Part shown: one piece after another, positions 18,626-28,477 of the stretch
How the letters are laid out: each line of letters begins with the position of its first letter
Numbering within the stretch: the stretch's first letter is position 1
NCBI GenBank assembly: GCA_023230485.1
Contig: JALNXG010000005.1
Span: 28,333-92,332 of the forward strand
Length of the DNA: 64,000 nucleotides
Reading direction: 5' to 3'
From: Melioribacteraceae bacterium
GTDB taxonomy: Bacteria > Bacteroidota > Ignavibacteria > Ignavibacteriales > Melioribacteraceae
The notes under the pieces: model-generated
The model's database searches: none
Seen by the model: the letters and a program-made list of their open reading frames with translations, nothing else
What the model was told of the DNA's origin: nothing
Translations under genes and position numbers: made by a program

Positions 18626-21457
18626 ATGAAATTCAGTTTCTTTCGATTTACCCTATTAATATTAATCATAGGTACTTCAATATGCTTTGCGCAATCCGGT
18701 GAAGTTACCGGTAAGATTACAGATGGCGCTGATGGTTCTCCTTTATGGGGCACTAACATTATAGTTGCAGGGACTTCAATAGGTACTACTACTGACATGG
18801 AAGGGAAGTATCGTCTCTCCCGAGTACCAGTTGGTAATCAAATTATTATTTTCAAATATCTTGGTTATCGTCCTGATAGCATTAAAGTTGTAATCCTCTC
18901 CGGTAAGACAACAAAAGTTGATACCAAATTGGAACTTGAAGCTATCGCCGGACAGGAAGTTATAGTTACTGCTCAATTACAAGGACAGGCGGCAGCTATT
19001 AATCAACAATTAAGTTCTAATAAAATTGTGAATGTAGTTTCCAAAGATAGAATTGAAGAATTACCTGATCAAAATGCTGCTGAATCAGTTGGAAGACTTC
19101 CCGGTATATCTATACAAAGAGATGCAGGCGAGGGAACTAAGCTGGTTGTTAGAGGTCTCGCTCCTAAATTCAATTCTGTTACCGTAAATGGTCAAAGAAT
19201 ACCCTCCACAGATGCTCAAAATCGTTCAGTTGATCTAAGTATGATCTCTTCTGATATGCTTGCAGGTATTGAAGTTTTCAAAGCTCTAACTCCTGATTTA
19301 GATGCTGATGCAGTTGGTGGGACAGTAAACTTCCAAATTAAGAAAGCTGATGAAGGATGGAAGAGCAGTATTAAACTTCAAGGCGGATATATAAATCAAG
19401 ATAAAGCTTATGATAATTATAGAGGAAACTTTGCTGTAAGTAATAGATTCCTTGATAAAAAATTAGGAGTTTTGGTAACAGGTAATATTCAGAGAGCAAA
19501 TAGAGGAAGTGATATCCTTGATGCTAGCTATTTATTTGATAGTGAATCAAAAAATGCCATTGGTTCTAAAATAACCGTTGAGAATGTTAATCTGGGTGAT
19601 CGTGTTGAAATTAGAGACCGATTTGGTGCAAGCTTAGTTATGGATTATGAATTTGAAAATGGTGAACTATTATTAAGTTCTCTTTATGGAAGAACTAATA
19701 GAGATGAAGTGAGAAGAAGAAAAAGATATCGTGTTGATGCAGCCTATGTAGAGTATTGGCTAAGAAACAGAGAAATTAATATCGATCTATTTACTAATTC
19801 TCTTAGCGGCAAGTATAATTTTGGTCCTATTATTTCTACTTTCCAAGCATCATATTCTTTTTCAGGAAATGATATGCCTTTCTCTCATGATTCACAATTT
19901 AGAGAAGTTGGTGCTTATTTACCCACATTAGTAACAAATAAGGGACCTCAACTAATTCCTCTTGGTGCCAAAAATAATCTTGAAGAGACCGTATTTAAGC
20001 AAGATTTCATTGATTCTGAAAAATCAAAAGATAGAGATTTCACCGGACAGGTTGATTTTAAACTACCTTATACTTTATTAGATGATATAAGAGGTGAATT
20101 TAAATTCGGTGGAAAAATTCGTGATAAAAGTAGGTCTATGGATAAAGGTCAAATCATGACACTAGCTTTTACAATTGATGATATTGGTAAGGCTGACCCA
20201 ACTAATTTTGCTACTACTCGTGAAGGTAAAATTAAGATCAGCAATTTTTTTGATGATTCATATACAATTGATGATTTCTTAAATGGACAATACAATTTCG
20301 GTCCTGCTAGCCCTTTAGATAAAGATAAATTAGAAGCTTTCAAAAATAAATATTGGAGTAGTTATCGAGATAATAATGCCTTCGATTTGGAAGATTATGA
20401 AGCGGGTGAATCTGTTTATGCAGGTTACGTTATGTCGGAAATTAATATCGGAAAAGATTTAATGATTCTTCCCGGTTTTAGATTTGAAAGAACTGTAACT
20501 TCATACACGAGTAAATTTGGACAGTCAAAAATGGATGAAGATGGAGTTATTCAATTAGTTGATTCTAAAGATACAGTTGGCACTGTTGGATATAGTGAAT
20601 TTCTTCCAATGGTTCATATTAAATACAATTTTACTAATTGGATGGATCTTCGTTTAGCTTTTACAAAAACACTTTCGCGTCCTGATTATTTCAATCTAGT
20701 CCCTTGGGAAAGAGTTCTTTCTTTCGAAAGTTCCGTAGAAAGAGGTGAGCCATATTTGAAGCACACAAAAGTATGGAACTATGACGCCTATCTTACTTTC
20801 TATGGTAATTTCGGTCTTGTTGGTATTGGAGGATATTACAAGAAACTAAAAGATATAGACTATCTAAGAACAAGTCGTATTACAACGCCTGGGCCAACAT
20901 TAGGTTATACACTTGTTTCTCCAGAAAATTCTAAATACGATACCGAAGTAAAAGGTTTAGAGATAGAAGTACAGACAAATTTAAGATTCCTTCCTGAACC
21001 ATTTGATGGAATTGTTATCTATGCAAACTATTCTTATATTCATTCGAAAACACATTTCCCATATTTAGTTGCTGGACCAAGAAATCCGCGACCTCCATTT
21101 AATTTTACTTTCATCGATACCGTTAGAGAAGCAAGAATGCCGGGGCAAGCTGAACATATTGCTAATTTAACGCTCGGGTATGAGAAGGGGGATTTCTCCG
21201 GTCGTATTTCTTTAATCTATCAAGGTTCAGCATTACAAGTGATAGGTCAAAGAGAAGAACTTGACGGTTACTCTGATGCATTCGTTAGATGGGATTTTGC
21301 AGCTCAATATAAATTGCTTCCTAATCTTGCACTACAATTTAATTTGAATAATTTTACTAATTTGCCGGAAGGGTCATATCTCGGATTGGAATCCTATCCA
21401 ACTAAAGAAGAATATTTTGGATGGTCTGCCGATTTAGGTATAAAGTTTGATTTATAA
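18626..21457 (+). CDS. TonB-dependent outer-membrane receptor with carboxypeptidase-regulatory-like domain
   Basis: 943 residues with signal peptide (about 1-22). A CarboxypepD_reg-like beta-sandwich (about 25-110, GEVTGKITDGADGSPLWGTN) is followed by a plug domain (about 125-240, with DQNAAESVGRLPGISIQRD and LVVRGLAPKFNSVTVNGQR) and a C-terminal 22-strand barrel ending in Phe-Asp-Leu. The type resembles carbohydrate receptors that work without SusD; no SusD gene follows. It should import oligosaccharides, probably pectic, across the outer membrane using TonB energy. First gene of the long operon running to about 33905; preceded by AGGAGG (18617-18622). Confidence 0.95.
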   Translation: MKFSFFRFTLLILIIGTSICFAQSGEVTGKITDGADGSPLWGTNIIVAGTSIGTTTDMEGKYRLSRVPVGNQIIIFKYLGYRPDSIKVVILSGKTTKVDTKLELEAIAGQEVIVTAQLQGQAAAINQQLSSNKIVNVVSKDRIEELPDQNAAESVGRLPGISIQRDAGEGTKLVVRGLAPKFNSVTVNGQRIPSTDAQNRSVDLSMISSDMLAGIEVFKALTPDLDADAVGGTVNFQIKKADEGWKSSIKLQGGYINQDKAYDNYRGNFAVSNRFLDKKLGVLVTGNIQRANRGSDILDASYLFDSESKNAIGSKITVENVNLGDRVEIRDRFGASLVMDYEFENGELLLSSLYGRTNRDEVRRRKRYRVDAAYVEYWLRNREINIDLFTNSLSGKYNFGPIISTFQASYSFSGNDMPFSHDSQFREVGAYLPTLVTNKGPQLIPLGAKNNLEETVFKQDFIDSEKSKDRDFTGQVDFKLPYTLLDDIRGEFKFGGKIRDKSRSMDKGQIMTLAFTIDDIGKADPTNFATTREGKIKISNFFDDSYTIDDFLNGQYNFGPASPLDKDKLEAFKNKYWSSYRDNNAFDLEDYEAGESVYAGYVMSEINIGKDLMILPGFRFERTVTSYTSKFGQSKMDEDGVIQLVDSKDTVGTVGYSEFLPMVHIKYNFTNWMDLRLAFTKTLSRPDYFNLVPWERVLSFESSVERGEPYLKHTKVWNYDAYLTFYGNFGLVGIGGYYKKLKDIDYLRTSRITTPGPTLGYTLVSPENSKYDTEVKGLEIEVQTNLRFLPEPFDGIVIYANYSYIHSKTHFPYLVAGPRNPRPPFNFTFIDTVREARMPGQAEHIANLTLGYEKGDFSGRISLIYQGSALQVIGQREELDGYSDAFVRWDFAAQYKLLPNLALQFNLNNFTNLPEGSYLGLESYPTKEEYFGWSADLGIKFDL

Positions 21458-21491
21458 TTTAACATAGCTATCACTAAAAAAAGAGGTTATT

Positions 21492-23045
21492 ATGAAACAA
21501 AGAGTACTATCAATATTAATTTTCACATTTGTATTCTTTCTATTTACCGCTGTTTCCAATATTGAAGCACAGCGTGTTGTAAGAGTTTCTTCAGGTGTCG
21601 GTACCCTAAATGATGCTATTGCTGGTGATACCACCACCACAGGTTCAAGAGTAGACCCTAACACAATTTATGAACTAGAAAAAGATGGGTATTATCTACT
21701 AACTGCCGCCATCACAAATTCTGGTTACCATTTACATATCAAAGCTGAAGAAGGTGGTTTCCAAAAACCTGTAATCCGTCCTGGTGTAATTTCAGGTGGT
21801 GTTTCTAATAGACCATTCCAGATTAAGGGTAATTTAACTTTGGAGGGTGTTTATATTACTAATCTTGATGAACAAAGCAAATTATTAACAAACATAATCA
21901 GAATGAGTTCAGACGGAATCACCTTAGTAGTCAAAGATTGCCAGTTAGATAGAGATCAACAGTCAGCAATTAGAGTAGATGCAAAAAAAACCAAAATATT
22001 TATTACCAATTCAATTATTAGTAATATAGGTGAAATGAAAAGTGCAGATAATGGACGCGGTGTTGATGACCGTGGTAATGCTATCGATACCTTAGTCCTA
22101 GAAAATAATACATTCTATAATCTCACAAGTCGTATCCTTAGAGATGGCGGTGGAATTATTAATTATGTTAGAATTAATCACAATACGGTTGTTAATATTG
22201 CTCAAAGAGGTGTTACAATAGGTGAAGCTATTGAAGCACATATTACAAATAATATATTCTATAACTGTGGATTTTTAGGGAATGAAGCAACTAATTTAAC
22301 TCCAAATGAAGTAATCGAGACAAGCCCGCTTGGTACAGATTATACCAGTCAAGGAATTAAACAGATTCTTGAAATAAAGAATAATAATTTCTATTTAAGT
22401 CCGGAATTATCTAGTGCTTATCCTGCCGGGTATGTAGCACAGGCATTTATGGATTCTGTAGCTTTAGCATTTGTAGCAGAAAATGGAACCGCTGCCTCTA
22501 ACTTAAATGAATCTGTCAAATTTGAAACTGCAGCACCTATACCTGCATACGTAATGGTTGATTTTTATGATGCAGCTGTTACTGAAAAACCTGATATGAA
22601 TAAAGGTGGAGGTTCTCCTGAATATGGTGGAACACAAATGCCATTTAATTTTGGATATCCTTCTTCATCTGTTTTATTTACAGCGGGCACATCTAATCAA
22701 CCGATTGGAGCTTTAACATATTTTGGAATTCCTGTTGGTGTAAAATCTAATGCAGCTCAATTACCAGAGGGTTATGAATTATTCACAAACTATCCTAATC
22801 CATTCAACCCAACAACTAATATTAAGTATGCATTACCAACTAAAGATTTTGTAAAATTATCAATCTATAACATGTTAGGACAAAAAGTTGCTACACTTGT
22901 AAATGAATTACAAGAAAGCGGTCTTTATACGGCTACATGGAACGGTAGAGCTGATAACGGAATGTCAGTTTCTTCGGGTATTTATATCTATAAATTAGAT
23001 GCCGGAAATTTCTCAGTATCGAAAAAAATGATGTTGGTTAAATAA
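21492..23045 (+). CDS. Right-handed beta-helix protein secreted by the type IX system
   Basis: 517 residues. Signal peptide (about 1-27), then a run of short beta-strand coils with Asn ladders (LTLEGVYITNLDEQSK, KIFITNSIISNIG, LVLENNTFYNLTSR, VRINHNTVVNIA, HITNNIFYNCG), as in pectate-lyase-like beta-helices. From about residue 426 comes a Por/T9SS type A sorting domain (NYPNPFNPTTNIKYALP ... SGIYIYKL ... KKMMLVK). It should be exported across the outer membrane and anchored or released there. It could be a polysaccharide lyase or a surface glycan-binding protein; no catalytic residues could be assigned. It follows the TonB receptor by 34 bases and could play the part of SusD. Confidence 0.88.
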   Translation: MKQRVLSILIFTFVFFLFTAVSNIEAQRVVRVSSGVGTLNDAIAGDTTTTGSRVDPNTIYELEKDGYYLLTAAITNSGYHLHIKAEEGGFQKPVIRPGVISGGVSNRPFQIKGNLTLEGVYITNLDEQSKLLTNIIRMSSDGITLVVKDCQLDRDQQSAIRVDAKKTKIFITNSIISNIGEMKSADNGRGVDDRGNAIDTLVLENNTFYNLTSRILRDGGGIINYVRINHNTVVNIAQRGVTIGEAIEAHITNNIFYNCGFLGNEATNLTPNEVIETSPLGTDYTSQGIKQILEIKNNNFYLSPELSSAYPAGYVAQAFMDSVALAFVAENGTAASNLNESVKFETAAPIPAYVMVDFYDAAVTEKPDMNKGGGSPEYGGTQMPFNFGYPSSSVLFTAGTSNQPIGALTYFGIPVGVKSNAAQLPEGYELFTNYPNPFNPTTNIKYALPTKDFVKLSIYNMLGQKVATLVNELQESGLYTATWNGRADNGMSVSSGIYIYKLDAGNFSVSKKMMLVK

Positions 23046-23057
23046 TTATTTATATCG

Positions 23058-23094
23058 ATTAGGAGTCTGAAATAAGGGCTCCTAATTTTTTTTT
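23058..23094 (+). terminator. Intra-operon Rho-independent terminator
   Basis: Stem ATTAGGAG (23058-23065) with CTCCTAAT (23079-23086), 13-base loop, followed by a run of nine T (23086-23094). It lies 12 bases after the T9SS beta-helix gene and 14 before the GH105 gene, so transcripts should often end after the receptor and beta-helix genes and the enzymes downstream be made at lower level. Confidence 0.82.
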
Positions 23095-23108
23095 CAAAGG
23101 TATTATTA

Positions 23109-24827
23109 ATGATCAAAAAAATAATTTTAATTCTATTATGGTACTCAATAGTTTATTCACAATCTCCAATAGATTTTGGGAAAAGGGTAGCTACTAAAAT
23201 AATTGATGATACTTCATTCGAATTTTATACTCAAATACAAAAGCCATCCTCCGGTCTTCAGATAATTAATTTCAAACAAAACTATCCTAATAAGTCGGCT
23301 GATGTAGTTTATGCTTTTAGCGAAATTATTTCAGGAGAAACGGAAGATGTTTTATTCGGCGTTAGTTCAAGTTCTGCCCTCAAAATTTGGATTAACGACG
23401 AATTATTATTTTCAGGTGTGGGTGATTCACTCAATTATTCTAATGTTGCATATAGCATGTATGAATTTAAGAATTATTTTACTGCTCACTTGAATAAAGG
23501 AGCAAATGATATTTTGATAAAGATGGATAATAAGGAAGGTGCAATTCTAGCTTTAGCACCAATTTATGACGATGGTCTATTAAAAAGTGAAACATCATTT
23601 TCCATAGTATCTTTATTCAAAGACGATAAGCCAAATTCTAATTGGTTGCTTATTGGATTTCAAAATGAATCCTTTGAAAATATTCTGCCGCCGGAAAAGG
23701 CCTTCACTCAAAATTATTTCTATCAAGATAAATATTACAATTGGATACTCTCTAAATCAAATTTAATTCTTAATGACGTAATTAAAGAAAATGTTCCATT
23801 TCAATCTCACTCATATTTTGAATGGCATTATGCAAATGGTCAGATGTTATTAGGGATGTTTAATGTATATGATTTAACCAAAGACTCTAAATTATTAGAA
23901 TATATCAAAAAAAATATTTCCGTTACATCACAAAATTATGATTACTTCAAGTATCAATATGAAGTTCTAAATGAAAAAGCCGGTTTTAATAATCGATTGT
24001 ATCGGAAAATGATGCTTGATGATACTGGTGCTCCGGCACTAGCTATTCTAGAAGCCAATTTAAGAGGTATTGATAAGTCTTCTCGGTTTATTCTCGATGA
24101 TGTCGCAGATTATATAATGAATAAGCAAGTAAGATTAGAGGACGGAACATTTTGCAGACCAGAACCTAAAAAGATGAGTATTTGGGCAGATGATTTATTT
24201 ATGAGTGTGCCATTTTTACTAAGATATGCAAATCTAACTAATGATGCTAAATATTTTGATGAAGCGACAAATCAGATAAAAATATTTTCAGCTAAATTAA
24301 GAGATAAAGAAACCGGATTATATTATCATGGTTGGTTTTCGGAAAATAATCAACATTCACCTATTCATTGGGGCAGAGCGAATGGTTGGCTTATATGGGC
24401 AATCAGTGAAACGCTCTCCATACTTCCTGAATCGCATAACGATTATAAAACTGTCAAGAAGATTTATTTGGATCATATAAATGCTTTAGTAAAATATCAA
24501 AATGAAAGTGGATTATGGAATCAAGTGTTGGACAATAAAGAAACTTTTGAAGAGACTTCGGCTTCTTCTATGTTTATAATGGCTATTGCTAGAGGCATCA
24601 ATAATAAGTGGTTACCCGAATCATATAAAGATTTTGCAATAAAAGGTTGGAATGCGATCACAAATAGAATTAAAGTGGATGGAACTGTAAATGGTATCTG
24701 TCAAGGTACCGGTATTGGAGATAATATTGAGTTCTATCAAACAAGAAAAACTCCCCCAAGCGACCCTCGAGGTTTGGGGGCAGTTTTATCTGCTTCAGTA
24801 GAAATTCAAAAACTTATTAATAAATAG
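23109..24827 (+). CDS. Unsaturated rhamnogalacturonyl hydrolase-like (GH105)
   Basis: 572 residues with signal peptide. An N-terminal beta-rich domain (about 20-190) precedes a (alpha/alpha)6 barrel typical of GH105/GH88: WHYANGQMLLGMF, the acidic site MSIWADDLFMSVPFLLRYA, HWGRANGWLIWAISE and SGLWNQVLDN. These enzymes hydrate the unsaturated uronyl end left by lyases and release 5-keto-4-deoxyuronate, which feeds KduI/KduD encoded further down. Likely periplasmic. The extra N-terminal domain makes it longer than the usual 350-400-residue cytoplasmic YteR type. Confidence 0.92.
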   Translation: MIKKIILILLWYSIVYSQSPIDFGKRVATKIIDDTSFEFYTQIQKPSSGLQIINFKQNYPNKSADVVYAFSEIISGETEDVLFGVSSSSALKIWINDELLFSGVGDSLNYSNVAYSMYEFKNYFTAHLNKGANDILIKMDNKEGAILALAPIYDDGLLKSETSFSIVSLFKDDKPNSNWLLIGFQNESFENILPPEKAFTQNYFYQDKYYNWILSKSNLILNDVIKENVPFQSHSYFEWHYANGQMLLGMFNVYDLTKDSKLLEYIKKNISVTSQNYDYFKYQYEVLNEKAGFNNRLYRKMMLDDTGAPALAILEANLRGIDKSSRFILDDVADYIMNKQVRLEDGTFCRPEPKKMSIWADDLFMSVPFLLRYANLTNDAKYFDEATNQIKIFSAKLRDKETGLYYHGWFSENNQHSPIHWGRANGWLIWAISETLSILPESHNDYKTVKKIYLDHINALVKYQNESGLWNQVLDNKETFEETSASSMFIMAIARGINNKWLPESYKDFAIKGWNAITNRIKVDGTVNGICQGTGIGDNIEFYQTRKTPPSDPRGLGAVLSASVEIQKLINK

Positions 24828-24842
24828 AATGCAGGTATGTCA

Positions 24843-26198
24843 ATGAAATATTCAAGTTTCTTGTTGTTAATTATTTTTTTAATTGCTTCGATAACTACTT
24901 CTGCACAGCAATGGCGATCTCTAACTAATGGAAAAGATCTTTCTAATTGGGAACGACTTAATGGTGAAGCAAAATATACTCTGGAAGATGGTGTTTTAGT
25001 AGGTGAAGCAGTACTTAACACGCCAAATACATTTTTAGCTACGAAAGAAAAATTTTCAGATTTTATTCTTGAATTAGATTTTAAAGTAGACTCACAACTA
25101 AACTCAGGCGTCCAGATCAGAAGCGAAAGTCTTGCTGATTATAAAAACTATCGTGTCCATGGTTACCAAGTAGAATTTGATCCATCCGAAAGAGCTTGGA
25201 CAGGCGGCATTTATGATGAAGCAAGAAGGGGCTGGCTCTATACGATGGATGAAAATCCTAAAGGTAAAAAAGCTTTGAAACAAAATGAGTGGAATAAACT
25301 TAGAATTGAAGCGAAAGGTAATAGTATTCGTTCATGGGTGAATGGTGTCCCTACTGCAAATATTTTAGACGATCTCACAAGTACCGGATTTATTGCTCTT
25401 CAAGTTCATGATATTAAAGGGGATAAATCGAAAGACGGAATTAAAGTAATGTGGAAGGATATGCGTATAATGACTGAAAATATAGATAAATATCTTACTC
25501 CTGATAAAAAAGAGATTCCACAATATAATTATATCTCAAATACATTAACTGAAAGAGAGAAATCAAACGGTTGGAAATTGCTTTGGGATGGAAGAACAAC
25601 CGATGGTTGGAAAAGTGCTAAAGCAGATAATTTTCCTGCAAAAGGATGGAAGATTGATAATGGAATTCTTAAAGTATTAAAATCTACCGGTGCAGAAGCA
25701 ACCAATGGCGGTGATATTGTTACTACTAAAAAATACAAAGATTTTGAACTAAAATTCGAATTCCTAATTACAGAAGGTGCTAATAGCGGAGTAAAATATT
25801 TCGTTGATCCGGGAATGAATAAAGGTGAAGGTTCGGCAATTGGTTGTGAATACCAAATTTTAGATGACGAAAAACATCCCGATGCAAAATTAGGAGTTAA
25901 TGGAAATAGAACAGCGGCTTCATTATATGATTTAATCCCCCCGGTTGCTAAAAGATTTAATGGCGTAGGTATGTGGAATAATGGTAAAATTGTTGTTAAA
26001 GGGAATCATGTAGAGCATTGGCTTAACGGATTCAAAACAGTTGAATATGAAAGAAACAATCAGATGTGGAGAGCATTAGTTGCATATAGTAAATATAAGA
26101 ACTGGCCAAATTTTGGAGAACTTTCCGAAGGAAATATTTTACTTCAAGATCATGGCGATGAAGTTTGGTTTAGATCTATTAAAATACATGAATTATAA
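24843..26198 (+). CDS. Secreted protein with two DUF1080 (3-keto-glycoside hydrolase-like) domains
   Basis: 451 residues from ATG 24843; an ATG at 24837 is in frame, but AGG at 24833-24835 is spaced for the second. Signal peptide to about 22 (ITTSAQQ). Two copies of the DUF1080 beta-sandwich: about 23-190 (WRSLTNGKDLSNWERLNGEA, SGVQIRSES, YQVEFDP) and about 235-450 (WKLLWDGRTTDGWKSAK, SGVKYFVDPG, YQILDD, VEHWLNGFKTVEYER). DUF1080 proteins act on 3-keto-glycosides made by Gfo-type oxidoreductases; two such genes follow. Periplasmic. Confidence 0.9.
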   Translation: MKYSSFLLLIIFLIASITTSAQQWRSLTNGKDLSNWERLNGEAKYTLEDGVLVGEAVLNTPNTFLATKEKFSDFILELDFKVDSQLNSGVQIRSESLADYKNYRVHGYQVEFDPSERAWTGGIYDEARRGWLYTMDENPKGKKALKQNEWNKLRIEAKGNSIRSWVNGVPTANILDDLTSTGFIALQVHDIKGDKSKDGIKVMWKDMRIMTENIDKYLTPDKKEIPQYNYISNTLTEREKSNGWKLLWDGRTTDGWKSAKADNFPAKGWKIDNGILKVLKSTGAEATNGGDIVTTKKYKDFELKFEFLITEGANSGVKYFVDPGMNKGEGSAIGCEYQILDDEKHPDAKLGVNGNRTAASLYDLIPPVAKRFNGVGMWNNGKIVVKGNHVEHWLNGFKTVEYERNNQMWRALVAYSKYKNWPNFGELSEGNILLQDHGDEVWFRSIKIHEL

Positions 26199-26219
26199 TT
26201 TTTTATATAGGAGTATGTA

Positions 26220-27581
26220 ATGGGCGAAACAAGAAGAGATTTCATTAAAAAAAGTGCCTTCGCTACAGTTGGTTTAGTGGCAGCAGCTTCGATGCCAATA
26301 TCTGCTAAAAGCTATTCCCGCATTCTTGGTGCTAATGATAGAGTTATAGTTGGACTCGTCGGCTTTTCCGATCGTGCTAAAAATTCTTTAGTCCCTCCAT
26401 TTATGGGATATTCAGAACGGCTGAATTTTGAAATTAAGGGTGTATCTGATATTTGGAATAGAAGAAGAAATGAAGCCGTGGAGTTTTTTAAATCAAAATA
26501 CAATAAAGATGTTGTAACATATCTTAATAATGATGAGCTTTATAATGATAAAGATATTGATGCTGTAATAATTTCCACTGCAGATTTTCAACATGCGATG
26601 CATGCAATTGAAGCTGCAAAAAATAAGAAAGATGCTTATGTAGAAAAACCATTTGCTGAAACAATGGAAGATAATAGAAATGCACTTAAGGCAGTTAAGG
26701 ATTCGGGAATAATTTTGCAGATCGGCTCTCAAAGAAGATCCGGCTCAAATTATCACGCTGCAAATGAATTCATTAAATCAGGCAAGTTCGGCGATATTAA
26801 AATGGTCGAAATGTCATGGAATGTTAATCAACCCGGAAGATGGAGAAGACCAGATTTAGTTTCTACTATTAAACAAACAGATGTAGATTGGAAACGTTAT
26901 TTACTCAATAGACCATTTGAAGAATGGGACCCAAGAAAATATGTTGAGTATCGTTTATTCTGGCCTTATTCATCAGGTATACCGGGTCAATGGATGTCGC
27001 ATCAAATAGATACCGTCCACTGGTTCAGCGGTTATAATTTCCCTCGTTCGGTTTCTGCTAATGGCGGAATTTATATGTGGAATGATGGTAGAAAAAACTT
27101 TGACGCTATGACTGCTGTATTCGATTACGGTCCGGATGATGATTTGAATAAAGGGTTTCAGGTAGTTTATTCATCTAGAATGTTTAATTCTGCTGGTGGA
27201 GTTAAAGAAATCTATTATTCTAATGGCGGTGAGCTAAATCTTGATACAAATAAAGTAACTGCTAATGGTGGATTGATTGAACAATTTGCAAAAGATATGA
27301 ATATGAAATCAAATCGATTAGTCGATCTTGACCTTTCAGCAAATGCACCAAAAGCAATTACTGATGCTAATACAGGTTCTGATCCGATGACATCAGCACA
27401 TATGCTTAATTGGATGGAATCTGTTAGGGATAGAAAAACTCCACACGGTCCAGTTGAAGTCGGTTATTATCATTCGGTAGCAAATATTATGACAACTGCT
27501 GCTTTACATACAAAGAAATTCATTCAGTACGATAAGAATAATCAAGAAGTACTCGCTGACGGTAAAGTGTTTAAATATTAG
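26220..27581 (+). CDS. Tat-exported Gfo/Idh/MocA oxidoreductase
   Basis: 453 residues. Twin-arginine signal TRRDFIKKSAFATVGLVAAA at the N-terminus, with an AGGAG ribosome-binding site 7 bases before the ATG. Rossmann domain (about 38-160) with VGLVGFSDRAKN at the dinucleotide site and YVEKPFAE carrying the conserved Lys. C-terminal alpha/beta domain with QWMSHQIDTVHWFSG. Tat export implies it leaves the cytoplasm folded with its nicotinamide cofactor, as glucose-fructose oxidoreductase does. Likely oxidises or reduces a sugar hydroxyl in the periplasm, upstream or downstream of the DUF1080 protein. Confidence 0.93.
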   Translation: MGETRRDFIKKSAFATVGLVAAASMPISAKSYSRILGANDRVIVGLVGFSDRAKNSLVPPFMGYSERLNFEIKGVSDIWNRRRNEAVEFFKSKYNKDVVTYLNNDELYNDKDIDAVIISTADFQHAMHAIEAAKNKKDAYVEKPFAETMEDNRNALKAVKDSGIILQIGSQRRSGSNYHAANEFIKSGKFGDIKMVEMSWNVNQPGRWRRPDLVSTIKQTDVDWKRYLLNRPFEEWDPRKYVEYRLFWPYSSGIPGQWMSHQIDTVHWFSGYNFPRSVSANGGIYMWNDGRKNFDAMTAVFDYGPDDDLNKGFQVVYSSRMFNSAGGVKEIYYSNGGELNLDTNKVTANGGLIEQFAKDMNMKSNRLVDLDLSANAPKAITDANTGSDPMTSAHMLNWMESVRDRKTPHGPVEVGYYHSVANIMTTAALHTKKFIQYDKNNQEVLADGKVFKY

Positions 27582-28477
27582 TGAAAAGTATATATCATAA
27601 TTCTATTTTCTCAATGGGAACACGCTTTAATGCTGTGTTCCCTTTTTGTAATGATGAATTAGGTGAGAGAATTTTTACTCTTATTAAAAATGAACTAAAT
27701 AGAATTGAGAATAAATACAGTTATTTTGATAGGAATAGTTTCCTTTTTAGAATAAATAAGTCAGCTTACTTAAATGAATTTTGGCTTGATGAAGAAACTT
27801 ATGATCTGCTAATTTATTGCAGAGATTATAATTCCTTAACAAAAGGGAAGTTTGATATCACTCTTCGTCCTATAATTGAATCACTGAATGAAGAACAAGG
27901 TGGATATAATCAGTTCGGCAATAAGCTTGGATTTAAAAATATTATTATTAATACTGCAAAGAAGTCAATCCGGTTTGAGAACGAATTGGTGAGGATCGAT
28001 TTTGGTGCTATCGGAAAAGGTTATGCTTTGCAAAGAATAAATAAGTATTTAGATGAATTTGAAATTAAGGAGGCATTTATAAGTTTCGGTGGAAGTTCGT
28101 TACTTACAAAAGGGAAGCATCCAAATGGTAACTGTTGGAAAGTGAGTATCCCTGATTTGAATAATCAATCAGAACCATCACATGTTTTTAATATTAATGA
28201 TGCTTCACTTTCGATCTCTTCTAATTACTATTATGGAGATAGCGGCAAGTTAAAATATAAGAATAGTCTTATCGATCCCGATTCTTATAAACCACTGAAA
28301 GAAAAAAAATTGTCAGCAGTTTATTCAGATTCACCTTTAGAGGCAGAATTATTATCGACCGGAATTATATTATTAGATAAAGATGAGATTGAAAAAATAA
28401 TTAAATCGAAACCGGGTATGAAGTTTCTTACAGTAAATGATAAAAATGGAGTGGTAGAAAAAGAATTTTATGAATGA
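27581..28477 (+). CDS. ApbE-like (FAD:protein FMN transferase family) protein
   Basis: 298 residues from a GTG that overlaps the preceding stop by one base. ApbE signatures: FSMGTRFNAVF near the start, FDITLRPI, RIDFGAIGKGYAL, FISFGGSS. ApbE transfers FMN from FAD to Thr/Ser of exported redox proteins. Oddities: no signal peptide or lipobox, whereas ApbE is usually periplasmic; the C-terminal H-I-D-P-x-T-G segment reads NSLIDPDSY, and the metal-site D-A-x-x-T reads EAELLST. It may be a divergent member with another task. Next gene overlaps by 8 bases. It lies between two Tat-exported oxidoreductases. Confidence 0.82.
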   Translation: MKSIYHNSIFSMGTRFNAVFPFCNDELGERIFTLIKNELNRIENKYSYFDRNSFLFRINKSAYLNEFWLDEETYDLLIYCRDYNSLTKGKFDITLRPIIESLNEEQGGYNQFGNKLGFKNIIINTAKKSIRFENELVRIDFGAIGKGYALQRINKYLDEFEIKEAFISFGGSSLLTKGKHPNGNCWKVSIPDLNNQSEPSHVFNINDASLSISSNYYYGDSGKLKYKNSLIDPDSYKPLKEKKLSAVYSDSPLEAELLSTGIILLDKDEIEKIIKSKPGMKFLTVNDKNGVVEKEFYE

